Shown here: positions 24,120 through 33,561 of the stretch, piece by piece
How positions within the stretch are numbered: the stretch's first letter is position 1
Layout: every line of letters begins with the position of its first letter
Assembly: GCA_030531085.1 (NCBI GenBank)
Contig: JAUNOM010000004.1
Coordinates: 1 to 64,000, forward strand
DNA from: Prevotellaceae bacterium
GTDB taxonomy: Bacteria > Bacteroidota > Bacteroidia > Bacteroidales > Bacteroidaceae
Direction of reading: 5' to 3'
Length of the DNA stretch: 64,000 nt
Notes under the pieces: generated by a model
Told to the model about the DNA's origin: nothing
Seen by the model: only the letters and a program-made list of their open reading frames with translations
The model's database searches: none
Translations under genes and position numbers: made by a program

Positions 24120-25223
24120 TCATTGTAAAGAGAACACTCCATTTGAAACATTGAATATTTTGTAATCAGAATCTCCGTGACTTAATATACTATCAAGATG
24201 AGAACGGTTTGTGTCTGTTATGAAAATTTGGCCGAATTGATCGCTACTTACCATATTAACAATCTTCTCTACACGTAATGCGTCGAGTTTGTCAAATATG
24301 TCATCAAGGAGAAGAATAGGAGTCGTGCCATTCATCGCCTGACGTAAGAAGTCAAACTGGGCCAGTTTAAGGGATGTTATATATGTCTTTGTCTGTCCTT
24401 GACTCCCTTCGCGTTTCATGGGATATCCGTCAATAAGCATTTCAAGATCATCACGGTGTATGCCATGTAATGAGTAACCTACAGCACGGTCTTTATGTCT
24501 TGCGCATTGGATTACATTCAATAGTGATCCTCGCTGGCAATGTGAGATATATCGTAATGATACTTCTTCATTGTTACCGCTTATTGTACGGTAGATGTCG
24601 TTAAAGACAGGAATGAAATGCTGTATGAAGTCATTGCGCATATTGTATATCTTCTCACCATTATATGCCATTTCCTCCTCCCATAGCGATATTAATGCCA
24701 TATCAGGCTCTTCTTCCATCTTTAATAAAACATTTCGTTGTTGCAGTGCTTTATTATATCTGTTTAGAAGCTCTATATATGTATTGTCATATTGAGAGAT
24801 GACTACATCCAAAAACTTACGTCTTTCTTCACCTCCTCCGGAGACCAATGTGGCATCATCAGGTGAGACTATTATTAGTGGAATAAGCCCTATATGTTTA
24901 GAAAGTTTCTTATATGTTTTCTGATTACGTTTGAATTGTTTCTTGTTTCCGCGCTTCATTCCAACGCAGATTTCTTCTGTTGTTCCCCCATCATCATGTA
25001 TATAATGCCCTTTTAACATGAAAAAATCCGCATCATGTTTCATCATTTGTGAGTCTATGTTGCTAAACATTGAATGACAGAATGAAAGAAAATACACAGC
25101 ATCAAGCAGATTCGTTTTTCCTTCACCATTATATCCCACGAAACAATTAATCTTATTTGAAAATGTTAACTGAGCATCAGCTATATTTTTATAGTTCAGT
25201 ATGGAGAGTTCTTTAAGATACAT
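24120..25223 (-). CDS. recF: DNA replication and repair protein RecF
   Basis: RecF is an SMC-like ATPase that helps RecOR load RecA at gaps. The Walker A loop is FVGYNGEGKTNLLDAVYFLS (29-48), the signature region GSQGQTKTY near residue 268 and the Walker B ILLLDDIFDKLD near 302 are all present, as is the IVSPDDATLVSGG segment. Length 367 is typical. In many bacteria recF follows dnaA-dnaN; here it is alone, facing clpC on one side and separated from the mutB gene by a hairpin on the other. Confidence 0.95.
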   Translation of the reverse strand: MYLKELSILNYKNIADAQLTFSNKINCFVGYNGEGKTNLLDAVYFLSFCHSMFSNIDSQMMKHDADFFMLKGHYIHDDGGTTEEICVGMKRGNKKQFKRNQKTYKKLSKHIGLIPLIIVSPDDATLVSGGGEERRKFLDVVISQYDNTYIELLNRYNKALQQRNVLLKMEEEPDMALISLWEEEMAYNGEKIYNMRNDFIQHFIPVFNDIYRTISGNNEEVSLRYISHCQRGSLLNVIQCARHKDRAVGYSLHGIHRDDLEMLIDGYPMKREGSQGQTKTYITSLKLAQFDFLRQAMNGTTPILLLDDIFDKLDALRVEKIVNMVSSDQFGQIFITDTNRSHLDSILSHGDSDYKIFNVSNGVFSLQ

Positions 25224-25277
25224 TATTTATTACACAAATAATAAAGGATTCAACAGAGTTATATCTTTTCTATAACA

Positions 25278-25321
25278 ATTCAGCCTGTCTCGCCCCTCTT
25301 TTGGGGAAAGACAGGCTGAAT
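25278..25321. terminator. Terminator hairpin between mutB and recF
   Basis: ATTCAGCCTGTCT (25278-25290) pairs perfectly with AGACAGGCTGAAT (25309-25321), and CCCC/GGGG inside extend the stem. Placed 36 nt past the mutB stop on the minus strand, it most likely ends the mutA-mutB transcript. Confidence 0.7.
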
Positions 25322-25356
25322 TTATTCTGTAAAGTATATTCTTTAAGAATTACTAT

Positions 25357-27504
25357 TTACTCATCAAGAAGTATGCGCATCATTTCAATAGCAGACTTCG
25401 CCACAGGTGTACCAGGGCCAAAGATTGCTGCAACACCAGCTTTATACAGGAAATCATAATCCTGAGCAGGAATAACACCACCCGCAATTACCATTATATC
25501 CTCACGGCCAAGTTTCTTGAGCTCTTCAAAAAGAGCTGGGATAAGAGTCTTATGGCCTGCAGCAAGCGAAGACACACCAACTATGTGTACATCATTCTCA
25601 ACAGCTTCACGGGCAGCCTCTGCAGGTGTTTGGAATAGTGGACCCATGTCAACGTCAAATCCACAATCAGCATAACCTGTAGCTACAACTTTGGCGCCGC
25701 GGTCATGACCATCCTGACCCATTTTGGCAATGAATATACGTGGACGACGTCCTTCCTTTTGAGCGAAACGCTCTGTCATTTGACAAGCTTTTTCAAATTG
25801 GCTGTCATTCTTACTTTCTGCACTATACACACCGGATATTGTTCTAATAACTGCCTTATAACGTCCTACAACTTTTTCACATGCATCAGAGATCTCTCCG
25901 AGAGTACAGCGAACCTTAGCACATTCTACTGCTGCCTCAAGAAGGTTTCCTTTACCAGTACGTACAACCTCTGTAAGAGCGTCAAGAGTTTGCTTTACCT
26001 TTTCATCATCACGATTTGCCTTGAGTTCTTTGAGGGCTGCTTCCTGTTGTATACGTACTGCAGTATTATCAACTTCAAGAATGTCAATAGGATCCTCGTG
26101 ATCAAGTCGGTATTTGTTCGTACCGACAATGGTCTGCTGGCCTGAATCAATACGTGCCTGAGTACGTGCGGCTGCCTCTTCTATACGCATCTTAGGTACA
26201 CCGGTCTCAATGGCTTTTGCCATACCTCCCAGTTTCTCAATCTCTTGAATATGTTCCCATGCTTTGTGAACGAGTTCATTGGTAAGAGTTTCAACGTAAT
26301 AAGAACCAGCCCATGGATCTATCTCCTTGCAAACCTTAGTCTCATTCTGTATGTAAATCTGCGTATTACGAGCAATACGTGCGGAGAAATCTGTTGGAAG
26401 TGCAATAGCTTCATCGAGTGAGTTTGTATGCAGGGACTGTGTGTGTCCTAATACTGCTGCCATTGCCTCAATGCAGGTACGTCCTACATTGTTGAATGGA
26501 TCCTGTTCTGTAAGAGACCATCCAGATGTTTGTGAGTGTGTGCGGAGTGCCATAGACTTAGGATTCTTTGCTCCAAAACTTTTTACTATCTTAGCCCATA
26601 ACAAACGGCCAGCACGCATCTTGGCAATCTCCATGAAGTGATTTACACCTATGGCCCAGAAGAAACTGAGACGTGGTGCAAAAGCATCAATGTCTATACC
26701 TGCATTTACGCCAGCACGAAGATATTCAAGTCCATCTGCAAGAGTATAAGCTAATTCTATGTCTGCTGTGGCACCTGCTTCCTGCATATGATAACCAGAG
26801 ATTGATATAGAATTAAACTTCGGCATCTTCTGTGAAGTATATTCAAAAATGTCAGCGATAATCTTCATTGAGAATGCTGGTGGATAGATATAGGTATTAC
26901 GTACCATGAATTCCTTCAGAATATCATTCTGTATCGTACCGGCCATCTCTTCAAGTTTTGCGCCCTGCTCCAGTCCTGCAACAATGTAAAATGCCATAAT
27001 TGGTAGTACGGCTCCATTCATTGTCATTGATACTGACATCTTGTTTAGCGGAATACCGTCAAACAAAACTTTCATGTTCTCAACAGAACAAATACTAACA
27101 CCAGCCTTACCTACATCTCCTATTACACGAAGGTTGTCTGGATCGTACCCGCGGTGTGTTGGCAGGTCGAATGCAACAGAAAGACCTTTCTGTCCCGAAG
27201 CAAGGTTACGACGGTAGAATGCATTGGACTCTTCTGCCGTTGAGAATCCTGCATACTGGCGTATAGTCCATGGACGGAACGGATACATCATAGAGTAAGG
27301 TCCACGCAGGAATGGGGGAATACCTGCTGTAAAGTCGAGATGCTCCATTCCCTCAAGGTCATCTTTTGTATATACGGACTTCACATTGATATGCTCTGGA
27401 GTCTTCCATACATATTGTATGTTGTTCTCTTTCTGCCATTCGGCAGTATTTGTCTTCTTCATGCCAGAGAAGACATTAATATTTCTAAAATCTTTTCTAG
27501 CCAT
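25357..27504 (-). CDS. mutB: Methylmalonyl-CoA mutase, catalytic large subunit
   Basis: MutB interconverts succinyl-CoA and methylmalonyl-CoA with adenosylcobalamin, the key step of succinate-to-propionate conversion in this group. The 715-residue chain has the substrate barrel with [21 protein letters not shown] (about 73-93, split by me from the longer block) and the C-terminal cobalamin-binding domain with [10 protein letters not shown] (about 597-606, the DxHxxG His), then [10 protein letters not shown] and VIAGGVIP. Its ATG is 2 nt after the mutA stop. No methylmalonyl-CoA epimerase or decarboxylase gene is adjacent, so those steps are encoded elsewhere. Confidence 0.97.
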   Translation of the reverse strand: MARKDFRNINVFSGMKKTNTAEWQKENNIQYVWKTPEHINVKSVYTKDDLEGMEHLDFTAGIPPFLRGPYSMMYPFRPWTIRQYAGFSTAEESNAFYRRNLASGQKGLSVAFDLPTHRGYDPDNLRVIGDVGKAGVSICSVENMKVLFDGIPLNKMSVSMTMNGAVLPIMAFYIVAGLEQGAKLEEMAGTIQNDILKEFMVRNTYIYPPAFSMKIIADIFEYTSQKMPKFNSISISGYHMQEAGATADIELAYTLADGLEYLRAGVNAGIDIDAFAPRLSFFWAIGVNHFMEIAKMRAGRLLWAKIVKSFGAKNPKSMALRTHSQTSGWSLTEQDPFNNVGRTCIEAMAAVLGHTQSLHTNSLDEAIALPTDFSARIARNTQIYIQNETKVCKEIDPWAGSYYVETLTNELVHKAWEHIQEIEKLGGMAKAIETGVPKMRIEEAAARTQARIDSGQQTIVGTNKYRLDHEDPIDILEVDNTAVRIQQEAALKELKANRDDEKVKQTLDALTEVVRTGKGNLLEAAVECAKVRCTLGEISDACEKVVGRYKAVIRTISGVYSAESKNDSQFEKACQMTERFAQKEGRRPRIFIAKMGQDGHDRGAKVVATGYADCGFDVDMGPLFQTPAEAAREAVENDVHIVGVSSLAAGHKTLIPALFEELKKLGREDIMVIAGGVIPAQDYDFLYKAGVAAIFGPGTPVAKSAIEMMRILLDE

Positions 27505-27506
27505 AG

Positions 27507-29369
27507 TTATTTAATGCCAAGTTTTTCGTTATAATTCTTGAGTGTTTCAAGCTGGTTTACCTTTATATGTATAAAATTCTCTATGCCTGCGGCTTTAAGT
27601 TCTTCTGCACAAGCTGGGGCTCCTGCTACAACAAACATGGCGCGTCCATCAATGTACTGATATGCAGGTATAGCATACTCTGCGTACTCATCATCCGAAG
27701 AACAAAGAACTATTATATCGGCACCAGCGTTCAATGCAGCATCAACGCCTTCCTGTACAGTGGCAAATCCCAGATTGTCTATGACTTTGTATCCTGCTGA
27801 TGCGAGGAAATTACAAGAGAATTGTGCACGCGCTTGTCTCCATGCAAGATTGCCAATTGTCAGCATAAAGGCTACGGGCTGTTTGGGAGCGCTTTCTGTC
27901 GCTATGCGCAGATTTTCAAAGTCTGCTGCCAATCGTGTCGCGTTTATACTCTTGTATGGTGTACTTTCGTTTGCTTTGTGTCCACATCCACAAGTATTAG
28001 TAACGGGCTGCTTGCCATTACTCTTCTCTGTAAAGTTAGGGAACTGGTTAGTGCCGAGAATGAACTCTCTACGCTGTGAGGCCAATGTATGACGTTTCTC
28101 GTTTGTGGCGTTTATGTCATCCTGTACACTACCAATTTTTATTGCAGATAAGAAACCTCCTTCTTCCTCTACTTTAAGGAATATCTTCCATGCCTCCTCT
28201 GCCAAAGAGGTTGTAAGCTGTTCGATGTAATAAGAGCCTGATGATGGGTCTACTACAGTATCAAAATGACACTCTTCCTTTAATAAGAGCTGCTGATTAC
28301 GAGCTATACGTTCAGAGAAGTCGTTAGGTTGTTCATATACAGAATCAAAAGGTGTTACAACAAGAGAGTGAACGCCAGCTAATGCTGCTGACATGGACTC
28401 TGTCTGTGAACGGAGAAGATTGACATGAGAGTCAAACAATGTCATATTATAAGTTGTAGTAATGGCATTTACGCACATATTACAAGCACAGTCGCTTTTG
28501 GGTTCGTATTGTTTTACAATCTGTGCCCATAACATACGGCCTGCTCTGAATTTGGCTATCTCCATAAAATAATTCTCGGAAACGCCCATGTTGAACTTTA
28601 TCTTGCTTGCGGCAAGTGTAGGATCAACACCTGCGTCTACCAACTGCTGAAGGTATTCATTACCCCATGCCAAAGCGTATCCTAATTCCTGTATAATATA
28701 GGCTCCTGCATTATTCAGAGAAATAGAATTTACTGATATGCAACGGAAATGAGGATAATCCTTAAATATATTTACTAACTCTGGTGCAAACTTTAGAATA
28801 GCCTCGACATCCTTACCTTTTGTGACAATCTTCTCCATTGGATCCCAGTCTATGGAGCCTACAATTTTCTCCTTGTCATAACCCTTTTGGTTAAAGTAAG
28901 ATACAAGAATTTGTGCGAGCTCTATAGAGTGACGTTTGCAAGTGTTGAAATTCAACTCAACACAATCACAAACAATGCCATCGAGCAGTTGCTCTATGAA
29001 TTCCGCACTAACATTAGAGCCAGAGATCTTGAATGAGAGTGAGTCCACACCTTTATTCAATACTTCCAATGCTTTGGAGTTTGCTGCTTTTGCGTCTGCA
29101 GCTTCTATCTCCTGACGCACGTACCATGTGTTATTGTCCTTTTTGTTTCCGCGAACAAACGGAAACTCTCCTGGGAGAGCATAAGGTGTGTCTAATTTCT
29201 CTACATCTTCTTTCCGGTAAAAAGGCTGTACGTTAAAGCCTTCCGAGGTACGCCAGACAAGACGCTTCTGAAAATCAGCTCCTTTTAGGTCAACCTGAAT
29301 CTTGTCCAACCATTCTTGTGTGGTTGGCGCCTGAAACTCCGCAAAGAGTTTCTCTTTAGTGTTTGTCAT
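27507..29369 (-). CDS. mutA: Methylmalonyl-CoA mutase, small subunit
   Basis: The 620-residue partner of MutB, with the same two-domain architecture but catalytically inactive. The barrel region is recognisable ([30 protein letters not shown]). The C-terminal B12-like domain (about 500-620) lacks the DxHxxG motif found in MutB, as is normal for MutA. It is transcribed first, from the consensus promoter at 29460-29490, and its stop lies 2 nt before the mutB ATG, so the subunits are made in equal amounts. Confidence 0.95.
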   Translation of the reverse strand: MTNTKEKLFAEFQAPTTQEWLDKIQVDLKGADFQKRLVWRTSEGFNVQPFYRKEDVEKLDTPYALPGEFPFVRGNKKDNNTWYVRQEIEAADAKAANSKALEVLNKGVDSLSFKISGSNVSAEFIEQLLDGIVCDCVELNFNTCKRHSIELAQILVSYFNQKGYDKEKIVGSIDWDPMEKIVTKGKDVEAILKFAPELVNIFKDYPHFRCISVNSISLNNAGAYIIQELGYALAWGNEYLQQLVDAGVDPTLAASKIKFNMGVSENYFMEIAKFRAGRMLWAQIVKQYEPKSDCACNMCVNAITTTYNMTLFDSHVNLLRSQTESMSAALAGVHSLVVTPFDSVYEQPNDFSERIARNQQLLLKEECHFDTVVDPSSGSYYIEQLTTSLAEEAWKIFLKVEEEGGFLSAIKIGSVQDDINATNEKRHTLASQRREFILGTNQFPNFTEKSNGKQPVTNTCGCGHKANESTPYKSINATRLAADFENLRIATESAPKQPVAFMLTIGNLAWRQARAQFSCNFLASAGYKVIDNLGFATVQEGVDAALNAGADIIVLCSSDDEYAEYAIPAYQYIDGRAMFVVAGAPACAEELKAAGIENFIHIKVNQLETLKNYNEKLGIK

Positions 29370-29459
29370 AACCTTGTATATTGTAATAAATTTAGTATTT
29401 AACGTTGTGAATTCTTATCTTATGACATTCACGGTCATGCATAATATATAATAATAGTG

Positions 29460-29490
29460 CAAAGGTACTTTTTTTTTTTCAGTTGGCAAA
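29460..29490 (-). promoter_or_regulatory. Promoter of mutA-mutB
   Basis: On the minus strand TTTG (29487-29490), 19 nt, TACCTTTG (29460-29467): an exact consensus match. Transcription should begin near 29453, leaving a leader of about 84 nt, too short for a full cobalamin riboswitch. The rest of the 313-nt gap holds a terminator (29571-29609) and A+T-rich DNA. Confidence 0.7.
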
Positions 29491-29570
29491 CAATAGCACA
29501 TTATAAGACTGGTGGATTTGCATATTTTAACAGTTTTGGACGTTTATTGGTGGTCGTTGTAAAAATGCAT

Positions 29571-29609
29571 CAATCTCTATCTAATCACAAAGTAATAAGA
29601 TAGAGATTG
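29571..29609 (-). terminator. Terminator of the lytic transglycosylase gene
   Basis: CAATCTCTATCT (29571-29582) and AGATAGAGATTG (29598-29609) pair perfectly over 12 bp with a 15-nt loop. On the minus strand the hairpin is followed by TGCATTTTTAC, about 75 nt after the gene's stop codon. Confidence 0.65.
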
Positions 29610-29682
29610 TAGTGCTATTTTTGTCTGATTATGTGGTAATTTATATCCTTTTGCTTTTGGATATAATGTTGTGGTATTCGTG

Positions 29683-30108
29683 TTATTTGTATATACTCAT
29701 GACCTTTTTATAGTAACGCTGTGTTCCCTTTTTTGTGTATTTTGTACCTCCATTCCATAATCTAATGGCGCGTTCTATATTGTTTGTAGGGTTATAGTGA
29801 CTCATTATCAGTACAAACATCTCACGGCTTTTCTTTATATTAAAGCGGTCATTGAGGGTGTATCTTTTCTTCTCTCCCCTTTTCTTTAATATATCATTAC
29901 AGTCTTTTACCAGGATAGGCGTAATCTGCATTGCGCCACAACTCTTTCCATTTATAGCTTTGCTGTTTCCTTCACTCTCTACCTGCGTGATTGCATCCAT
30001 TAATGGTCCCCAATTAAATGTCTTGTTTATAACTGCGTTTGTTTTTATTGGGAGTAATGTAATAAATACTGTTAAAACTACTACTTTCGCAATCTTAGAT
30101 AAATACAT
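29683..30108 (-). CDS. Small exported lytic transglycosylase (SLT fold)
   Basis: A 141-residue protein with a signal peptide (residues 1-25, ending near TNA) and a compact lysozyme-like SLT domain. The catalytic Glu is Glu44 in TQVESEGNSKAINGKSCGAM, followed by the conserved GAMQITP, and near the end by ERAIRLWNGG, corresponding to the AYNxG region. Such enzymes cleave the glycan strands of peptidoglycan. Small stand-alone versions often help assembly of secretion or conjugation machines, but no such genes are nearby. A possible promoter lies about 310 nt upstream, implying an unusually long leader. Confidence 0.8.
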   Translation of the reverse strand: MYLSKIAKVVVLTVFITLLPIKTNAVINKTFNWGPLMDAITQVESEGNSKAINGKSCGAMQITPILVKDCNDILKKRGEKKRYTLNDRFNIKKSREMFVLIMSHYNPTNNIERAIRLWNGGTKYTKKGTQRYYKKVMSIYK

Positions 30109-30549
30109 AATGTTAGTGTTTGGGAAGTTTGAGTTTTGATTCTTGTTTTCACAACAAGTGACATTGAAATGTCAACAATATAATGCTGTACATCCTAATA
30201 AGTTCCTAAACATGGATAAGTTGTAAAGGATTGTGTACGCTTATTGCGGAGCAACACAAATTTAGTATGTTAGCTTATATGTAACTCGGTGAACAAACTA
30301 TACTCGTTATATCTTATTGATATTTCATGTGTGGTATCGTATGTTCACGACCTCCTGTTATTTTTTAATGATAGTGTGATGCGTAACACAATAACATACA
30401 CTCTATCTTTTTCATGGTGCAAAGGTAGTAAAATAAAACTGTGTGCGCAAACAGTTTCTAAGTAAATATACTATAACTATGTGACTTTTTGATGTTTGTC
30501 AAAGAGTGTTGTAAAATTAGTTGATATTGCTTATGTACTAATCTTCTTA
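30109..30549. other. Gene-free stretch upstream of the transglycosylase gene
   Basis: No coding frame is convincing on either strand. A minus-strand promoter lies at its far end (30420-30451). Between it and the ATG at 30108 are several short inverted repeats: CTTGTT/AACAAG (30142-30158), TGACAT/ATGTCA (30159-30174) and TTGTGT/ACACAA around 30231-30259. It may be a structured leader or a small RNA; I recognise no known RNA family. Confidence 0.5.
30420..30451 (-). promoter_or_regulatory. Candidate promoter with a long downstream leader
   Basis: On the minus strand TTTG (30448-30451), 20 nt, TACCTTTG (30420-30427). The predicted start near 30413 lies about 305 nt before the transglycosylase ATG. 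Confidence 0.6.
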
Positions 30550-31074
30550 TTATTGTTCAGAAGTTTTGAGTATTATAGAAGTTGCTCCGATTGTGAAAAG
30601 AGTGTCGTTTTCTATTACCCTTTGTTCACGATCTCCTAGGATTTGATTGTCAACAAATGTTCCCGTATAACTTGGACCATCACGTAATACATACTTCAAT
30701 TTGCCTTTCTTGTCTCGTGAAACATTTATTATACAATGGTTCATATCTATTGACGGGTCATTGGTTTCTATAGGAGTGTTACATTTAGAGCCTTTCATGT
30801 ATCGTCCTATTATATTGTCACCCATCTGCAGTGGCAATACCTGTTTGTAGTGGAATACATTCTCTATAACAACTATTGTTCCAACTCCATTATCCGTTTC
30901 TTCAGAGGTGGGGTTTTCGTTCTTCTGAATGTTACGTAACTTAGATATTCCTATTCTTATTCCAAACTCTTTGCCACATTGTGAGCATAAAAAAATCAGA
31001 GATTGACCGGCTTTATATCGTGTTTCATCAAAAGTTATGAAACTGTCACATTTGGGGCATCTCACTCTTTTCAT
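30550..31074 (-). CDS. FHA-domain protein with N-terminal zinc ribbon
   Basis: A 174-residue cytosolic protein. Residues 6-33 hold two CxxC pairs (Cys6, Cys9, Cys30, Cys33), a zinc-ribbon of the MJ0042 kind. Residues of about 65-170 form a forkhead-associated domain: IIGRYMKG, then DPSIDMNHCII, the YVLRDGPSYTGTFVDN segment, and a closing ENDTLFTIG. FHA domains usually bind phosphothreonine, but no Ser/Thr kinase is encoded in the window. It follows the HU/SPOR protein gene after 4 nt, so the two are co-expressed; a joint role at the division site or envelope is inference. Confidence 0.85.
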   Translation of the reverse strand: MKRVRCPKCDSFITFDETRYKAGQSLIFLCSQCGKEFGIRIGISKLRNIQKNENPTSEETDNGVGTIVVIENVFHYKQVLPLQMGDNIIGRYMKGSKCNTPIETNDPSIDMNHCIINVSRDKKGKLKYVLRDGPSYTGTFVDNQILGDREQRVIENDTLFTIGATSIILKTSEQ

Positions 31075-31078
31075 ATTG

Positions 31079-32131
31079 TTATCTTTTGTTGGAATGATTA
31101 ACTTTTAAAATCCATGCTTCTGCAAAAGTGGCACTTTTTTCTTTTAACTGCGTCATTGCAATCTGCGCCTCTTCTTTTGTGGTATAATATCCATAAGTGA
31201 CTTTTCTTACTTTGCCACTTTCATCAATATGTGCTTCTTTGAAACCGTTATCATTAAGTTTCTTGATGAACGTTTTTGCACCATTTCGTGTTACCATACT
31301 GGCTAAGACAATGGAATAAACTGTTTCTGCATCATTTTGAGTTATTTTAGATGCGGTGTTCGTTTTTAACGCATTCGTGTCAGCAGTAGTGACAGTGTCA
31401 GTGAGTGACATATTCTTTATAATGCAGCTATCAGTGATTATATCACCAATCAATGTGCTTTGCTTTATAAACGAAGCTATAAATTCCGTATCAAGTAAGG
31501 AACAGGCTATTATTTTGTTACTTCCAATACCTGCGGGTATGCTTGAAAATACAAATAAAAGCAGTATCATGGCTGCTGCCATGAGATTACGTAACGTATA
31601 TAACGTTATATAGTTGTTGCCTGGTTCCTCTTGCAAATTAACATTTACAGTTGTGTCAATCTCATTGTGCGTTTTCTCTATTTTGAGAGTAACAGATTCT
31701 GTTTGTTGTCTTGTTAGTTCGCAAAAAGAAAAAGAGTTAAGTGAATACAGGGTAGGAGTGAGCAAGCCTGCTATACAAGGCTCGAAATTGTACACACCTT
31801 TTGCATTATGCGTTAAAGTTCCTATGCCGTGAAATTCAAATGCTCCTTCTATAGTTATTGTCTGCTTGATTTCCGCTACTTCAGCCTCAATGCGTTTTGT
31901 TGCTTCTGGGTAGCTGATATCATAAGTTTCCACATACGACTGTGTCAATAGTGAATCATTTATCCTTAACTGTGAGTTAAAGCCGAGCGTACGTTGCGGA
32001 GGATAGAATGTTCCGGTTTCCTTGTCGAGTTCCGCATGACGATAGTGCGCCATGAACCCACCAAGTCCTGGAACGATAACACAATCGTTATCGAGCAAAA
32101 GAATTTCTATATGTCTGGAAAGCTCATTCAT
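31079..32131 (-). CDS. HU-CCDC81 and SPOR domain membrane protein
   Basis: A 350-residue protein of a type common in Bacteroidota. The N-terminal 115 residues match the paired HU-like CCDC81 domains (IEILLLDNDCVIVPGLGGF; FNSQLRINDSLLTQSY; FHGIGTLTHNAKGVYNF). A single transmembrane helix lies at about 185-205 (LMAAAMILLLFVFSSIPAG). The C-terminal part, about 268-345, is a SPOR domain (YSIVLASMVTRNGAKTFIKK; YGYYTTKEEAQIAM), which binds denuded septal peptidoglycan. The protein would thus link the cytoplasm with the division site. It starts a two-gene unit with the FHA protein and diverges from the lipoprotein at 32295. Confidence 0.88.
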   Translation of the reverse strand: MNELSRHIEILLLDNDCVIVPGLGGFMAHYRHAELDKETGTFYPPQRTLGFNSQLRINDSLLTQSYVETYDISYPEATKRIEAEVAEIKQTITIEGAFEFHGIGTLTHNAKGVYNFEPCIAGLLTPTLYSLNSFSFCELTRQQTESVTLKIEKTHNEIDTTVNVNLQEEPGNNYITLYTLRNLMAAAMILLLFVFSSIPAGIGSNKIIACSLLDTEFIASFIKQSTLIGDIITDSCIIKNMSLTDTVTTADTNALKTNTASKITQNDAETVYSIVLASMVTRNGAKTFIKKLNDNGFKEAHIDESGKVRKVTYGYYTTKEEAQIAMTQLKEKSATFAEAWILKVNHSNKR

Positions 32132-32269
32132 TTACAGAACAAATCTATATAATAGTGTAATCGCTTGCAAAGTTACATTTTTTTTATTAGATATTTATGC
32201 CTTGGACAAAAAAATGTATATAAATATAAATTAAATTTGCGAATTCTTTCATTTGTAAAAAAAATATTG

Positions 32270-32277
32270 TATATTTG
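32270..32277 (+). promoter_or_regulatory. Candidate -7 box of the DUF4738-like lipoprotein gene
   Basis: TATATTTG matches TAnnTTTG and lies 18 nt before the ATG at 32295. TTTC (32247-32250) stands where the -33 TTTG is expected, with 19 nt between. A second TAAATTTG occurs at 32232-32239. Confidence 0.5.
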
Positions 32278-32294
32278 CATATAAAAGGTAATAT

Positions 32295-33122
32295 ATGGAA
32301 TTCGATTGCTATATAGTGAAAGGTATTTTAAGAAAGGCATTGTTTGCTGTCATTATTGTGATGTCTGCCTTTGTCGTTTCTTGCGAATCATATAAAAACA
32401 CAACTCCGGAACGTGTTGACGACATAGACTCTAAGCGAATGCTTCAAGGTACGTGGATTAATGACCTTGAGGGGAATGTCGTTTTTTCTATGCAAGGTGA
32501 CACGGTCTTTTATAATGACACGTTGTCGCAGCCAGTTGTGTTTCATGTTTACAATGATACATTATATATAGAGAATCATACAGTGAACGCTTATGCTATA
32601 AGAAAGCTCACAGAGAACAGTCTGTGTTTTGTAAATTCAGAAGGTGACGAGATCGTATTGACAAAAATATCAAAGGATGTTGCATCCAACTTATATGGAG
32701 AGAATAAAGGAACAGTTGCCTTGAACCAAGGAAGAAAGGTAAAAAGTGATACTATCATTTATAGTGGTGATAAGCGTTTTCATGCTTATACTCAGGTGTC
32801 CCCAACGACTTACAAAATATATCATCAGAATGTTAACAATGACGGTCTAAAAGTGGAGAGGGTGTATTATGATAATATTGTACATATAGCTCTTTATGAA
32901 GGGGACAAAAAAGTGTTTGGACGTAACATTACAAAAAATGAGTTTAAAGGAATAGTTCCGGATGCGTATCTTGAACAGGCTGTATTGTCAGATATCTTTG
33001 TGCAAGGAGCCATTAATGATGGAGTGCGTTTTGTCGCTATATTATATATTCCCGATACTTATTCTTACTATCGTGTCTGTATCGATATAGACAAGAATGG
33101 AAGAAAGAAACTTTCAGTATGA
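32295..33122 (+). CDS. Lipoprotein, probably DUF4738
   Basis: A 275-residue predicted lipoprotein: hydrophobic segment KALFAVIIVMSAFVVSC with a Cys near residue 30, then a beta-rich mature part. The N-terminal half (LQGTWINDLEGNVVFSMQGDTVFY) resembles lipocalin-like repeats; the C-terminal half (AINDGVRFVAILYIPDTYSYYRVCIDIDKNG) fits my memory of DUF4738. The leader is longer than usual, and a start farther in cannot be excluded. Its TGA overlaps the ATG of the downstream AraC-type gene by 4 nt, so the lipoprotein and the DNA-binding protein are translationally coupled. Confidence 0.7.
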   Translation: MEFDCYIVKGILRKALFAVIIVMSAFVVSCESYKNTTPERVDDIDSKRMLQGTWINDLEGNVVFSMQGDTVFYNDTLSQPVVFHVYNDTLYIENHTVNAYAIRKLTENSLCFVNSEGDEIVLTKISKDVASNLYGENKGTVALNQGRKVKSDTIIYSGDKRFHAYTQVSPTTYKIYHQNVNNDGLKVERVYYDNIVHIALYEGDKKVFGRNITKNEFKGIVPDAYLEQAVLSDIFVQGAINDGVRFVAILYIPDTYSYYRVCIDIDKNGRKKLSV

Positions 33123-33484
33123 GATATAAACCGATGGATAAGGCCGATGTGGCAATGCGGATAAAGTGCTATATAAAAAAAGAAAGAAATTTTCGTAATC
33201 CGCATCTTACTATTTCAATGGTTGCAGATGCTTTGGGAATAGCACGCTCTACTGTTGTCAAAGTGTTTAAAGAGGAGATGCACACCACGTTTCAAAACTA
33301 TGTTGATAATTGCCGTGTGAGACATTCGCGTCATTTGGTGGTGCAATATAAAGGCCGTTTCTCTATGGAGCATATAGCCGCTGTTTCGGGGTATGGAAGC
33401 CGACAGACTTTTTCTCGCAAGTATAGAGAGGCTTATGGCGAATCGCCAAATGATACTGTAGCTAATTATATAATCAAGGTGTAA
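33119..33484 (+). CDS. AraC-type DNA-binding domain protein without sensor domain
   Basis: A 121-residue protein that is almost only a double helix-turn-helix of the AraC/XylS type. The first helix pair is TISMVADALGIARSTVVKVFKEE (about 31-53, read in two parts) and the second is FSMEHIAAVSGYGSRQTFSRKYREAYGESP (about 79-108). There is no effector-binding or response-receiver domain, and the usual family is about 280 residues. The overlap ATGA with the lipoprotein stop shows coupled translation. It may regulate its own operon or act as a small partner; the target is unknown. Confidence 0.82.
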   Translation: MRYKPMDKADVAMRIKCYIKKERNFRNPHLTISMVADALGIARSTVVKVFKEEMHTTFQNYVDNCRVRHSRHLVVQYKGRFSMEHIAAVSGYGSRQTFSRKYREAYGESPNDTVANYIIKV

Positions 33485-33487
33485 AAA

Positions 33488-33541
33488 AATAAGCTCACAG
33501 TGTTTATGATGCGTACAAATCATAAATGCTGTGAGCTTATT
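33488..33541. terminator. Bidirectional terminator between the AraC-type gene and pheS
   Basis: AATAAGCTCACAG (33488-33500) pairs with CTGTGAGCTTATT (33529-33541), and TTTATGAT (33503-33510) with ATCATAAA (33519-33526), giving 21 pairs with a small internal loop and an 8-nt tip. It sits between convergent genes, with A-rich DNA on one side and TTGTAATTAT on the other. Confidence 0.75.
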
Positions 33542-33561
33542 GTAATTATAAAGCCACAATA

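Noticed and set aside
29370-29459. Cobalamin riboswitch before mutA-mutB
   Set aside because: The predicted leader is about 84 nt, far shorter than the B12 aptamer, and no B12-box-like sequence is seen.
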